Assembly: GCF_009760405.1 (NCBI RefSeq)
Contig: NZ_WRPP01000001.1
Coordinates: 1,364,001-1,428,000 of the forward strand
Direction: 5' to 3'
Source: Nocardia terrae
GTDB lineage: Bacteria > Actinomycetota > Actinomycetes > Mycobacteriales > Mycobacteriaceae
DNA: 64,000 bases
Part shown: one piece after another, positions 40,982-49,274 of the stretch
Numbering within the stretch: position 1 is the first letter of the stretch
Layout of the letters: the number at the start of each line of letters is the position of its first letter
The notes under the pieces: model-generated
The model's input: only the letters and a program-made list of their open reading frames with translations
What the model was told of the DNA's origin: nothing
Databases searched by the model: none
Made by a program: the position numbers and the translations under genes

Positions 40982-41686
40982 ATGCGGGTGTTCTCACCGG
41001 TCGCCGTCGCGGGCCTGACCGCCGCTGTCTACGCGATCTTCGTGCGTCCCAGGCTGATTCGCTGGGGCGCCACCGACGACGAAGTGGCGCGACCGTACCC
41101 GGGCGCGGACTTCATCCCCGACGGCAAGCGGGCCGCGACCATGGCGGTCACCATCGAGGCGCCGCCGCGCGAGGTCTGGCCGTGGCTGGTGCAAATGGGT
41201 TACGACCGGGCCGGATGGTATTCCTGGGACCACCTCGACAACGGCGGCAGGCACAGCGCGGACTGGATCCACCCGGAATGGCAGCTGCTCGAGGTCAGCG
41301 ACTGGCTGACCGTCTGGTCGCCGCACGGCCCCGCCGACGCGTGGGAGGTGGTGGCGCTGGAACCGGAGCGTTTCCTGGGCCTGTACGGCGGCAGCGACCT
41401 GCGCGGCCGCCCGTTCCTGCGGGTGGAGGCCCGGCCGCACATCTACATCGAGGGCCTCTGGGGTTTCCTGCTGACCGAACTGCCCGGCGACCGCACCCGA
41501 CTGGTCGTGAGCGGATATCAATCCGGCCGCCCTCGCCTGCTGTGGGCCCTCGGCGACTATTTCGTCTATCCGCCGATGCACTGGACGATGCAGACCCGGC
41601 AGTTCGCGAATATCGCCCGCCGCGCCGAGCGTGACCGGGCCCGGCGACCCTTCGGCCGACCCCGAACGCGGGAATCGGCGCGGTGA
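40982..41686 (+). CDS. SRPBCC-family protein
   Basis: A 234-residue protein with a short hydrophobic N-terminus and a START/SRPBCC ligand-binding fold. TIEAPPREVWPWLVQMGYDR is the typical first strand-helix, followed by AGWYSWDHLDNGGRHSADWI and TRLVVSGYQSGRPRLLWALG. Such proteins bind lipids, aromatics or sugars in a deep cavity. ATG 40982 has CACCAT ending 6 nt upstream. The stop overlaps the next start by 4 nt, so it is coupled to the PhyH-like dioxygenase, whose substrate it may bind. Confidence 0.88.
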   Translation: MRVFSPVAVAGLTAAVYAIFVRPRLIRWGATDDEVARPYPGADFIPDGKRAATMAVTIEAPPREVWPWLVQMGYDRAGWYSWDHLDNGGRHSADWIHPEWQLLEVSDWLTVWSPHGPADAWEVVALEPERFLGLYGGSDLRGRPFLRVEARPHIYIEGLWGFLLTELPGDRTRLVVSGYQSGRPRLLWALGDYFVYPPMHWTMQTRQFANIARRAERDRARRPFGRPRTRESAR

Positions 41687-42498
41687 GTACGGCCCGGGAG
41701 CAGAGATTCATCCAGGACGGATTCATCCGCCTGGAGTCGGTCTTCTCCCGGGCGACTGCGCGACGCTGCGTGGAGATGCTCTGGCGCGACACCGGATGCG
41801 ACCCCGACGACCCGGCGACGTGGACCAGACCTTTGGTGCGGCTACCGGGCCACGACATCGAGCCGTTCCGCACCATCGCCCGAATGCCGTTGCTGGAGCA
41901 GGCTTTCGACCGACTGGTCGGCCCGGGCCGTTGGATACCCGATTCCCGGCTCGGCCCCGTCCCCGTCCGTTTCCCGCACCCCGACCCTCCCCACGACGAC
42001 TACTGGCACTTCGAAGGCAGCTATCTCCCCGGGGGCTGGAAAGGTCACTCGTTCACCAATTACCGCTCCCGGGCGCGCGGATTGTTCCTGTTCGTCTTGT
42101 TCACCGATGTCACCGATGTCGACGCGCCGACCCGGATGCGGGTCGGCTCGCATCGGGCCGTCCCCGCCTGTCTATACCGCTACGGCGAGGCGGGCATCGA
42201 CGCCACCCGCATCGGCGAGACGGGAGTCCTCGAGGCCACCGCCGCCGCGCCGATCGCCTACGCCACCGGCCGCGCCGGCGACATCTACCTGTGCCACCCT
42301 TTCCTGATCCACGCCGCCCAGCGTCACCGCGGCACCACCCCGCGCTTCATGGCCACCCCCACCCTGAAACCCGCTGTGCCACTGGAGATCGACCGTCCCG
42401 ACGGCGCGTACTCACCGGTCGAGATCGCCATCAGGATGGGTCTCCGAGAGCACCTCGAAGTGCGCGCAGACAGCACGGTGCCGCCCCCTCCGGCTTGA
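41683..42498 (+). CDS. Phytanoyl-CoA dioxygenase (PhyH) family protein
   Basis: A 271-residue double-stranded beta-helix protein of the Fe(II)/2-oxoglutarate PhyH type. The N-terminal QRFIQDGFIRLESVFSRATA is the family opening. The first metal region is DDYWHFEGSYLP, HxE where PhyH normally has HxD. The distal His is in LCHPFLIHAAQRHRG, and the 2-oxoglutarate-binding Arg is probably the one in HAAQRHRGTTPR. Hydroxylation of a lipid or small molecule is expected if the metal site works. It overlaps the SRPBCC gene by 4 nt (GTGA). Confidence 0.85.
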   Translation: MSTAREQRFIQDGFIRLESVFSRATARRCVEMLWRDTGCDPDDPATWTRPLVRLPGHDIEPFRTIARMPLLEQAFDRLVGPGRWIPDSRLGPVPVRFPHPDPPHDDYWHFEGSYLPGGWKGHSFTNYRSRARGLFLFVLFTDVTDVDAPTRMRVGSHRAVPACLYRYGEAGIDATRIGETGVLEATAAAPIAYATGRAGDIYLCHPFLIHAAQRHRGTTPRFMATPTLKPAVPLEIDRPDGAYSPVEIAIRMGLREHLEVRADSTVPPPPA

Positions 42499-42650
42499 CC
42501 TTCACGCATACGGCAATGCTCAGCGTCGGCGACGCAGATGGTCGCGGAGGAGATCCGGGCCCCCGGGTCGCGCTGCTCAACGCGCGCATCGCACGCCTGA
42601 CCGAGCAGCGTGATCGACTCGAAACTCGAATGCCCTGGCCGGTGGACTGA
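42489..42650 (+). pseudogene. Possible C-terminal remnant of a MerR-type regulator
   Basis: In the frame ending at TGA 42650, FTHTAMLSVGD and RVALLNARIARLTEQRDRL resemble the C-terminal effector helix of MerR proteins (leucine-rich helix after a HTxML segment). No DNA-binding half is present. It overlaps the end of the dioxygenase gene by 10 nt. A weak call based on composition and short motifs. Confidence 0.3.
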
Positions 42651-42667
42651 TTCGGCGCACGGCGGGC

Positions 42668-42952
42668 TCAGTGCAGCACGCCACCGGGGCGGCGATTGGC
42701 GAGGGCCCGGCGGGCATGGCGGTTGTCGGCGCGCCGGACGGCGCGGTGGGTGGCCATGCGCGGTGCGGACAGTGGGACCTGATCGGCCTGTCTGTCGCGG
42801 TGACGGCCGCGTAGCCGGGACAGGCCGTCGGAGAGATAAACCGCTCCGACGCCGGCGGCGAAGGCGGTGAGCCCGGCGAGCAGCGGGGCGAGGACGGTCG
42901 TCAAGAACAGCCCGAAGACGAATTCTCTTCGAGCGCTGTCGTCTTCGTTCAT
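42668..42952 (-). CDS. Small membrane protein, hypothetical
   Basis: A 94-residue product with an acidic N-terminus, one long hydrophobic hairpin (FGLFLTTVLAPLLAGLTAFA, then AGVGAVYL) and an arginine-rich cytoplasmic tail. The ATG 42952 has a weak TGGAA upstream. No family is recognised. It follows the gluABCD operon on the same strand, beyond a terminator. Confidence 0.55.
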   Translation of the reverse strand: MNEDDSARREFVFGLFLTTVLAPLLAGLTAFAAGVGAVYLSDGLSRLRGRHRDRQADQVPLSAPRMATHRAVRRADNRHARRALANRRPGGVLH

Positions 42953-43018
42953 GATTTCCAGTATGCGAGCCGAAGTGACGACTTGTCCGCAGGTCGGGTG
43001 AGCATTCCCGGAATGCCC

Positions 43019-43056
43019 GGTCCCGGTTCGGGAGCGACGGCTCCCGAACCGGGACC
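43019..43056 (-). terminator. Terminator of the gluABCD operon
   Basis: 17-bp perfect stem with a 4-nt loop, 5 nt after the gluD stop on the minus strand. No U tract follows, as is usual in G+C-rich actinobacteria. Confidence 0.75.
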
Positions 43057-43061
43057 TCGGC

Positions 43062-43961
43062 TCATTTCGTGCTCTGGGTGGGCAGGACCACGTCCATGCC
43101 CGGGGGAGCGGTGACGGTGCCGGCCGACACCACGGCCCGCGAGCCGCGCTTGCGGGTGCGCAGCCACTTCTCGACGCGCGTGGCGACCACGGTCAGCAGG
43201 TAGTTGAGCGTGATCATGATGGCCGCGATGACGATCAGCGACGGAATCGGATTGCGTTCCGCCGCACCGAGCTGGGTACCCGAGCGCACGACCTCCAGAT
43301 AGGTGATCTGGTAGCCCAGCGCCGAGTCCTTCAACGCCACCACCATCTGCGAGATCAGCGCGGGCAGCATGGCCGTGATCGCCTGCGGCAGCAGGATCGA
43401 CACCATCACCTGGGTCTTGCGCATGCCCAGCGCGACCGCCGCCTCGGCCTGTCCCTTGGGCAGCGCGCGGATACCCGACCGCACGATCTCGGCGATGACC
43501 GACGCGTTGTAGATGGTCAGCGCCGTCACCACGGCCCCCAGCGCCAGCTGCTCGGAGGGGAAGATCTGCTGCTGGCCGAACAGGTAGTACAGGAAGATCA
43601 TCAGGACCAGCACGGGAATGGCCCGCGCGATCTCCACGACGAACCCCGCCACCCAGCGGACCACGCGATGATCCGACAGCCGCAGAACACCGAAGATCAT
43701 GCCGAAGACCATGGCCAGCACGATCGACAGGAAGGCCGCCTCGAGGGTGCCGCGCAGGCCCTTCAGCAGATAGGTGTTCCAGATGTCCGGTTCCGTGAAG
43801 GGTTTCCACTTCTCGGCCGTGAACTGGTCCTTGTCGGCGAATCCCTTGTAGACGAACCACAGCACCGCCACCGCGATGATCACCGTGATCACCGAGTAGA
43901 CGCGGTACCGCATCCGCGCGCGGGGTCCGGGCGCGTCGTAGAGAACGGACGCCGCGCTCAT
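43062..43961 (-). CDS. gluD: Glutamate ABC transporter permease GluD
   Basis: A 299-residue permease of the polar amino acid (HisM/GluD) type. It has a long N-terminal segment with one helix, a soluble loop (KWKPFTEPDIWNTYLLKGLR), then the conserved domain LEAAFLSIVLAMVFGMIFGV. The EAA loop, contacting GluA, is GQAEAAVALGMRKTQVMVSI. About 45 C-terminal residues after the last helix are basic then polar. With GluC it forms the channel of the glutamate importer. ATG 43961 overlaps the gluC stop (ATGA). Longer upstream frames run through gluC and were discarded. Confidence 0.95.
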   Translation of the reverse strand: MSAASVLYDAPGPRARMRYRVYSVITVIIAVAVLWFVYKGFADKDQFTAEKWKPFTEPDIWNTYLLKGLRGTLEAAFLSIVLAMVFGMIFGVLRLSDHRVVRWVAGFVVEIARAIPVLVLMIFLYYLFGQQQIFPSEQLALGAVVTALTIYNASVIAEIVRSGIRALPKGQAEAAVALGMRKTQVMVSILLPQAITAMLPALISQMVVALKDSALGYQITYLEVVRSGTQLGAAERNPIPSLIVIAAIMITLNYLLTVVATRVEKWLRTRKRGSRAVVSAGTVTAPPGMDVVLPTQSTK

Positions 43962-44638
43962 CGCTTCACCTCGAATCGTTTGGCCAGCCACCCGAAGAAC
44001 AGGCCGGTGGGCAGCGTCAAGATGACGAATCCGAGCGCGAAGATCGCGCCGATGTTCAGCACCGCCGCCTCGTTCTCGTTCATGTCCCACATGAGCAACG
44101 CGGCCTCACCGACGCCGATGGCCGAGGCGACGGTCGAGTTCTTGGTCAGCGCGATGAACACACTGCCCAGCGGTGCGATGACGGCCCGGAATGCCTGCGG
44201 CAGCACCACATAGCGCAGGTTCTGCCCGAAGGTGAACCCGAGCGAGCGCCCGGCCTCGGACTGCCCGAACGGCACCGTATTGATGCCCGAGCGCAGTGAC
44301 TCGCACACGAAAGCCGCGGTGTAGACGCTCAATCCGACGATCGCCCACCGAAAAGCGTTCTCGGTGAGGGTGTCCGGGCCTTCGGGCGCGAGCTTCAGCT
44401 TGAGCGTCGAGTACAGGCCGATCGAGCAGAACACCAGGATCAGCGTGAGCGGCGTATTGCGAATGATGTTGACGTACAACGTGCCGAGCCATCGCGCGAT
44501 CGGGATCGGCGAGACTCGCATGGCCGCGACCAGGGTGCCGATGATCAGCGCGAACAACCCCGAGAACAGCGTCAGTTTGATGGTCACCCAGAACGAATCG
44601 AGCAGTTGGGTGTGATAGCGGGAGATCAAGTCGAACAC
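43958..44638 (-). CDS. gluC: Glutamate ABC transporter permease GluC
   Basis: A 226-residue permease with five helices. LISRYHTQLLDSFWVTIKLT is the family N-terminus. NIIRNTPLTLILVFCSIGLY is the conserved NTP segment and GQSEAGRSLGFTFGQNLRYV the EAA-type loop for GluA. It partners GluD. It lies 70 nt after gluB, beyond a stem-loop at 44670-44699, and overlaps gluD by 4 nt. Confidence 0.95.
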   Translation of the reverse strand: MFDLISRYHTQLLDSFWVTIKLTLFSGLFALIIGTLVAAMRVSPIPIARWLGTLYVNIIRNTPLTLILVFCSIGLYSTLKLKLAPEGPDTLTENAFRWAIVGLSVYTAAFVCESLRSGINTVPFGQSEAGRSLGFTFGQNLRYVVLPQAFRAVIAPLGSVFIALTKNSTVASAIGVGEAALLMWDMNENEAAVLNIGAIFALGFVILTLPTGLFFGWLAKRFEVKR

Positions 44639-44669
44639 GACTGCCCCATTCCTCCGATCGGAAAACGAA

Positions 44670-44699
44670 GCGCGCCGGGCGATTCATCACCCGGCGCGC
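44670..44699 (-). terminator. Intercistronic stem-loop between gluB and gluC
   Basis: 10-bp perfect stem GCGCGCCGGG / CCCGGCGCGC with a 10-nt loop. It stands just after the binding-protein gene. Such hairpins often lower expression of downstream permeases or protect the upstream mRNA, giving excess binding protein. Confidence 0.75.
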
Positions 44700-44708
44700 G
44701 TCCGTGGA

Positions 44709-45542
44709 TCAGTACCGGTCGACCTTGGGCGGCTCGGGAGCCTGGAAGCCGGTGGAGCCGAACTCCTTGTCCAGGGCCGCCTTCCACGCGCCGGAGGAGA
44801 TCATGGCCTCGATCGCGTCATTGATCTTGTTGCGCGATTCGGTGTCGCCCTTCTTCACGCCGATGCCGTACTTCTCGGTGGTGAAGGTGTTGCCGACCAC
44901 CTTCAGCGCACCCGGCGACTGCGCGGCGTAACCGCGCAGGATGATGTCGTCGGTGCTGACGGCGTCGACCGTGCCCGACTTCAGCGCCTCCACGCACAGC
45001 GAGTAGGTGTCATAGGTCAGCAGCTGCACCTCGTGCGCGTACTTGTCCTTGAGGTTCTGCGCCGGGGTGGAACCCTTGACCGAGCACAGCTTCTTGTTGC
45101 CGTTCAACGATTCCGGCCCGGTGATGTCGGTGTTGTCGGACCGCACCAGCAGTGACTGGCCGGTAATGAAATACGGCCCCGCGAAGTCGACCTTCTCCTT
45201 GCGCGCGTCGGTGATCGAGTAGGTCGCCACGACCATGTCGACCTGCCCGTTCTGGATCAGCGTCTCGCGCTGCGCCGACGGCGATTCCTTGAACGTGATG
45301 TTCTCCGGCTTCACGCCCAGCTTGTCGGCCACGTACTTGGCGACGTCGACGTCGAAACCGCTGTAGCTGCCGTCCTTGTTGAGCAGGCCCAGGCCCGGCT
45401 GGTCGAACTTGATGCCGACGGTGAGCTTGCCGTCGGCCGCGTGCTGGCTGGCGCTCTTGTTGCTGCCGCCGCCACACGCCGTGACGGCGAGCGCCAGGGC
45501 AGCCACTCCGGCGGCGATCCGGATTGCGTGGTTGATCCTCAT
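44709..45542 (-). CDS. gluB: Glutamate-binding lipoprotein GluB
   Basis: A 277-residue type-II periplasmic-binding-protein lipoprotein. The signal ends in the lipobox VTACGGG. LTVGIKFDQPGLGLLNKDGS and SGFDVDVAKYVADKLGVKPE open lobe 1. DMVVATYSITDARKEKVDFA with GPYFITGQSLLV is the ligand-binding region typical of Glu/Gln-binding proteins. It captures glutamate outside the membrane and delivers it to GluCD. It follows gluA by 52 nt. Confidence 0.95.
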   Translation of the reverse strand: MRINHAIRIAAGVAALALAVTACGGGSNKSASQHAADGKLTVGIKFDQPGLGLLNKDGSYSGFDVDVAKYVADKLGVKPENITFKESPSAQRETLIQNGQVDMVVATYSITDARKEKVDFAGPYFITGQSLLVRSDNTDITGPESLNGNKKLCSVKGSTPAQNLKDKYAHEVQLLTYDTYSLCVEALKSGTVDAVSTDDIILRGYAAQSPGALKVVGNTFTTEKYGIGVKKGDTESRNKINDAIEAMISSGAWKAALDKEFGSTGFQAPEPPKVDRY

Positions 45543-45594
45543 CGAACGTCCTGTTCTCTCGTGGAGTGCGGGATGTCTTCCCTAGTGGAGTGGG

Positions 45595-46362
45595 TCAGTG
45601 GGAGAGGATCTTGCCCAGGAAGTCCTTGGCGCGATCCGATTTCGGCGCGGTGAAGAAGGTGTCCGGCGCGGTGTCCTCGACGATCTGCCCGTCGGCCATG
45701 AACAGCACCCGGTTGCCCGCCCGGCGCGCGAAACCCATCTCGTGGGTGACGACGAGCATGGTCATGCCGTCCTTGGCCAGCTGCACCATCACGTCGAGCA
45801 CCTCGGAGACCATCTCCGGGTCGAGCGCGGAGGTCGGCTCGTCGAACAGCATGACCTTGGGGTCCATGGCGAGCGCGCGGGCGATCGCCACGCGCTGCTG
45901 CTGTCCGCCCGACAGCTGCGCCGGGTACTTGTCGGCCTGGTTGCCGATGCCGACCCGCTCGAGCAGTTCCTGTGCGCGGGCGCGGGCCTTGGTCTTGTCG
46001 ATGCGGCGCACCTTCACCGGCGCGAGCATCACGTTCTCCAGAATCGTCTTGTGTGCGAACAGGTTGAACTGCTGGAACACCATGCCCACATCGGCGCGCA
46101 GCCTGGCCAGCGCCTTGCCCTCGTCGGGCAGCTTCACGCCATCGACAGCGATCTCACCGGAATCGATTGTTTCGAGCCGGTTGATGGTTCGACAGAGGGT
46201 CGACTTGCCGGAGCCCGAGGGTCCCACCACGATCACGACTTGCCCCTTGGGCACCTCGAGATTGATGTCACGCAATACGTGCAGCGAGCCGAAGTGCTTG
46301 TCCACATTCCGCATCGAGATCATCGGCGCGGAAGTGCTGATGGAATCGGCCACGTCGGTCAT
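45595..46362 (-). CDS. gluA: Glutamate ABC transporter ATP-binding protein GluA
   Basis: A 255-residue ABC ATPase of the polar amino acid group. Walker A is [19 protein letters not shown], the Q loop is [17 protein letters not shown], the signature is [15 protein letters not shown], Walker B is [16 protein letters not shown] and the switch His is in [12 protein letters not shown]. It is first in the gluABCD operon, the order known from Corynebacterium. The upstream region (46363-46512) is shared with divergent miaB and holds an A/T-rich TATATATCTTG. Confidence 0.97.
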   Translation of the reverse strand: MTDVADSISTSAPMISMRNVDKHFGSLHVLRDINLEVPKGQVVIVVGPSGSGKSTLCRTINRLETIDSGEIAVDGVKLPDEGKALARLRADVGMVFQQFNLFAHKTILENVMLAPVKVRRIDKTKARARAQELLERVGIGNQADKYPAQLSGGQQQRVAIARALAMDPKVMLFDEPTSALDPEMVSEVLDVMVQLAKDGMTMLVVTHEMGFARRAGNRVLFMADGQIVEDTAPDTFFTAPKSDRAKDFLGKILSH

Positions 46363-46512
46363 GACCAGTGACCCTATATATCTTGTGACCGAATTGCTTG
46401 TTTTTGGATTGTCGCCGTCTCACTGTGCCGCAACCGAGACGCCGGTCACGCTGGGGAGACGGTGTCCATGACGGGTTTATGACCTCCGCGAGTGACGCAT
46501 TACCCTGGTTGG

Positions 46513-48039
46513 GTGAATTCCCCGGCCAAGACCTACGAGGTCCGCACCTTCGGCTGCCAGATGAACGTGCACGACTCCGAGCGCCTCTCGGGTCTGCTCG
46601 AGGACGCCGGATACGTCAAGGCAGTGGCCGGCGATACCGCTGACCTGGTCGTCTTCAATACCTGCGCGGTGCGCGAGAACGCCGACAACAAGCTGTACGG
46701 CACCCTCGGGCACCTCGCGCCCATCAAGGCCGCGCGCGAGGGCATGCAGATCGCCGTCGGCGGCTGCCTGGCCCAGAAGGACCGCGACACCGTGGTCAAG
46801 AAGGCCCCCTGGGTGGATGTGGTGTTCGGCACCCACAACATCGGCTCGCTGCCGGTGCTGCTGGAGCGGGCCCGCCACAATGAGGAGGCCCAGGTCGAGA
46901 TCATCGAAGCGCTGGAAGCGTTTCCGTCGACCCTGCCCGCCAAGCGCGAGTCCGCCTACGCGGGCTGGGTGTCGATCTCGGTGGGCTGCAACAACACCTG
47001 CACCTTCTGCATCGTGCCGTCGCTACGCGGCAAGGAGGTCGACCGCCGCCCCGGTGACGTGCTCGCCGAGGTGCAGGCGCTGGTCGATCAGGGCGTGATG
47101 GAGGTGACGCTGCTCGGGCAGAACGTCAACTCCTATGGCGTCTCCTTCGCCGACCCGACCGAGGAGCGCGACCGCGGCGCGTTCGCGAAACTGCTGCGCG
47201 CCACCGGAAACATCGAGGGCCTCGAGCGCGTGCGCTTCACCTCCCCGCACCCGGCCGAGTTCACCGACGACGTCATCGAGGCCATGGCCGAGACCCCGAA
47301 CGTGTGCCCGCAGCTGCACATGCCGCTGCAGTCCGGTTCGGACCGGGTGCTCAAGGCCATGCGCCGCTCCTACCGCAGCGCCAAGTTCCTGGGCATCATC
47401 GAGAAGGTGCGCGCGGCCATGCCGCACGCCGCCATCACCACCGACATCATCGTCGGCTTCCCCGGCGAGACCGAGGAGGACTTCCAGGCCACCCTGGACG
47501 TGGTGCGCCAGGCGCGCTTCACCAGCGCCTTCACCTTCCAGTACTCGATCCGCCCCGGCACTCCGGCCGCCACCATGCCCGACCAGCTGCCCAAGGCGGT
47601 CGTGCAGGAACGCTACGACCGGCTCATCGAACTGCAGGAGCAGATCTCCCTCGAAGGCAACCAGGCCCTGATCGGCTCCACGGTCGAACTCCTGGTCGCC
47701 GAGGGCGCGGGCAAGAAGAACGACAAGACCGCCCGCATGTCCGGCCGTGCCCGCGACGGCCGCCTCGTCCACTTCCGCCCGCCCCTGAACCCGGCCCCCG
47801 GCACCGAGATTCGCCCCGGCGACGTCATCACCATCGACGTCACCGGCGCGGCCCCCCACTACCTCATCGCCGACGCCGAGGTCCTGACCCACCGCCGCAC
47901 CCGCGCCGGCGACGCCCACGAGGCAGGCATCACCCCCAAGACCGCCCCCATCGGCGTCGGCCTGGGCCTGCCCAGAATCGGCGCGCCGGTGCTCGCCGAG
48001 ACCGCCGCAGCGGGTTGCGGTTCCGCCTGCGGCGACTGA
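46513..48039 (+). CDS. miaB: tRNA-2-methylthio-N6-dimethylallyladenosine synthase MiaB
   Basis: About 508 residues. The N-terminal UPF0004 domain holds the first 4Fe-4S cluster cysteines ([32 protein letters not shown] and [12 protein letters not shown]). The radical SAM motif is [15 protein letters not shown] (CxxxCxxC). The TRAM domain is near the C-terminus, followed by an extra 60 residues ending CGSACGD. It adds a methylthio group to i6A37 made by MiaA (55302). GTG 46513 is preferred because TACCCT ends 6 nt upstream; GTG 46492 gives seven more residues. Confidence 0.96.
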   Translation: MNSPAKTYEVRTFGCQMNVHDSERLSGLLEDAGYVKAVAGDTADLVVFNTCAVRENADNKLYGTLGHLAPIKAAREGMQIAVGGCLAQKDRDTVVKKAPWVDVVFGTHNIGSLPVLLERARHNEEAQVEIIEALEAFPSTLPAKRESAYAGWVSISVGCNNTCTFCIVPSLRGKEVDRRPGDVLAEVQALVDQGVMEVTLLGQNVNSYGVSFADPTEERDRGAFAKLLRATGNIEGLERVRFTSPHPAEFTDDVIEAMAETPNVCPQLHMPLQSGSDRVLKAMRRSYRSAKFLGIIEKVRAAMPHAAITTDIIVGFPGETEEDFQATLDVVRQARFTSAFTFQYSIRPGTPAATMPDQLPKAVVQERYDRLIELQEQISLEGNQALIGSTVELLVAEGAGKKNDKTARMSGRARDGRLVHFRPPLNPAPGTEIRPGDVITIDVTGAAPHYLIADAEVLTHRRTRAGDAHEAGITPKTAPIGVGLGLPRIGAPVLAETAAAGCGSACGD

Positions 48040-48055
48040 CTCCTCGTCATCGAAC

Positions 48056-48130
48056 CCCGTCATTCCGGCGTGCTTTTGGCCGGAATCCACCCTGCCCGGT
48101 GTGGATCTCGGCCAAAAGCACGCCGGGATG
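48056..48130. repeat. REP-like palindromic repeat, family A, copy 1
   Basis: The left arm has CCGGCGTGCTTTTGGCCG and the right arm CGGCCAAAAGCACGCCGG, perfect over 18 nt with imperfect extensions. Another copy is at 56371-56446. Confidence 0.85.
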
Positions 48131-48173
48131 GCGAGTGGGCTGTGCCGGGTTGGCGAGTGGGCTGTGCCGGGAT
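48130..48173. repeat. Two tandem 22-bp repeats
   Basis: GGCGAGTGGGCTGTGCCGGG occurs at 48130 and 48152 with a 22-nt period. The unit directly abuts the family A repeat, whose flank GATGGCGAG joins the first copy. Confidence 0.75.
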
Positions 48174-48245
48174 GATGAGCGGCCGGCTGTCGGCCCGGTC
48201 GACACGGTCCGCGCCGATCCGGCCCGCGCTCGGCACGCATGCATG

Positions 48246-48308
48246 CGTCGAGTGGCGCATCATCGAGGGGAATTCGGGCAAATCCCCTTCATGGTGTGCC
48301 ACTCGACG
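48246..48308. repeat. Loop-conserved hairpin family B, copy 1
   Basis: A 63-nt element with 25-nt arms, 21 of 25 positions paired and two of the four exceptions G-U. The loop holds GAATTCGGGCAAATC. The copy at 61728-61790 has the same stem and the reverse-complement loop. Confidence 0.85.
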
Positions 48309-48487
48309 GCACCGGGGCGGGGTGGTGGTTTACTACGCGGCGTCATAGGGCAGGATGCGTTGGGGTACGTGCGGGAGGGATCGCCTGTGGGAGGTTCCGG
48401 GTCGCACGCCGCCGAGTAAGCAGGGCGGTGCGGGAGCGCTGTGCCGGCCTTCGAGAAACCATGGCGTGAGCGAGGATCGCGAGCGAG

Positions 48488-49201
48488 ATGACCGAGCAGC
48501 AGCCCACCGGCCCGGACGAGCCTGCCGAGCGGCCGGAAGATCCGGAGCATGCGGAAGATGTAGCAGCGCAGGCAGAACCGACCGAGTCGGATGAGAACCC
48601 AGAGGCGAACGAGGAGAGCATGAAGGCCGCGGAGAACAGTCAGGACTTCGAGCAGTTCCGTTCGGACCTCGAGGCCGTCGAGCGCAAGATCGCGGGGGAG
48701 ATCGACCCGGGTATGCGTGCCATGGTCGTCGCCGGGTCGGTGTTCGTGCTGCTGCTGTCGCTGGTGCTGCCGCACGCGGGCAAGACCCGCGGGTTCGACG
48801 TGCTGCTGTTCGACACCGTCGCCCAGGGTGATCACATCGGTCTGCCCTCGCGGGTCTTCGTGTGGTTCATGACGATTTTCGGCATCGGCTTCTCGCTGCT
48901 GGCGCTGATCACCCGCCGCTGGCTGCTGGCCTGGATCGCGGTGGCGGGCACGGCCATCGCCAGCGTGTTCGGTGTGCTGTCCATCTGGCATCGGCAGACG
49001 CCGGGCCTCGGCAACTACCACGGTGCGGGCCCGGCCATCGGCCTGATCGTCGCCACCATCGCCTGCATCGTGCTGACCTTCCACTGGATCCGGGTGGTGT
49101 GGGCCCGCACGAATCTGCACCTGGCCGCCGAGGAACAGCGCCGCCTGGCCGAGGCCAAGGCCGAGGAGCAGCAGCGCCGCCGGCTGTTCGGCGAGGACTG
49201 A
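48488..49201 (+). CDS. Rv2732c-like conserved membrane protein
   Basis: A 237-residue protein. The N-terminal 45 residues are acidic and disordered. A short helix (FEQFRSDLEAVERKIAGEI) and four transmembrane helices follow (for example MVVAGSVFVLLLSLVLPHAG), with a basic coiled tail ending RRRLFGED. It matches the conserved membrane protein next to miaB in mycobacteria and nocardiae (Rv2732c) by length, topology and position. Function unknown. A terminator follows. Confidence 0.85.
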   Translation: MTEQQPTGPDEPAERPEDPEHAEDVAAQAEPTESDENPEANEESMKAAENSQDFEQFRSDLEAVERKIAGEIDPGMRAMVVAGSVFVLLLSLVLPHAGKTRGFDVLLFDTVAQGDHIGLPSRVFVWFMTIFGIGFSLLALITRRWLLAWIAVAGTAIASVFGVLSIWHRQTPGLGNYHGAGPAIGLIVATIACIVLTFHWIRVVWARTNLHLAAEEQRRLAEAKAEEQQRRRLFGED

Positions 49202-49214
49202 GAAACGTCCGTGC

Positions 49215-49256
49215 AGGCCCGACGGCAACCGGATCAGGTTGCCGCCGGGCCTTTTT
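49215..49256 (+). terminator. Intrinsic terminator after the Rv2732c-like gene
   Basis: Stem AGGCCCG-CGGCAACC with GGTTGCCG-CGGGCCT (one mismatch), GGATCA loop, then five T residues. Confidence 0.92.
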
Positions 49257-49274
49257 CGTAGCCGATGGGGGTGG

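Larger units (their letters stand above)
48040..48487. other. 448-nt intergenic region with stacked repeats
   Basis: Between miaB and the Rv2732c-like gene. It holds family A copy 1, the 22-bp tandem repeat and hairpin family B copy 1. No ORF with coding character was seen in it. Confidence 0.7.

Noticed and set aside
46492..46512. Longer miaB start at GTG 46492
   Set aside because: TACCCT ends 6 nt before GTG 46513, and homology begins after it; the upstream seven codons overlap the -10-like element.
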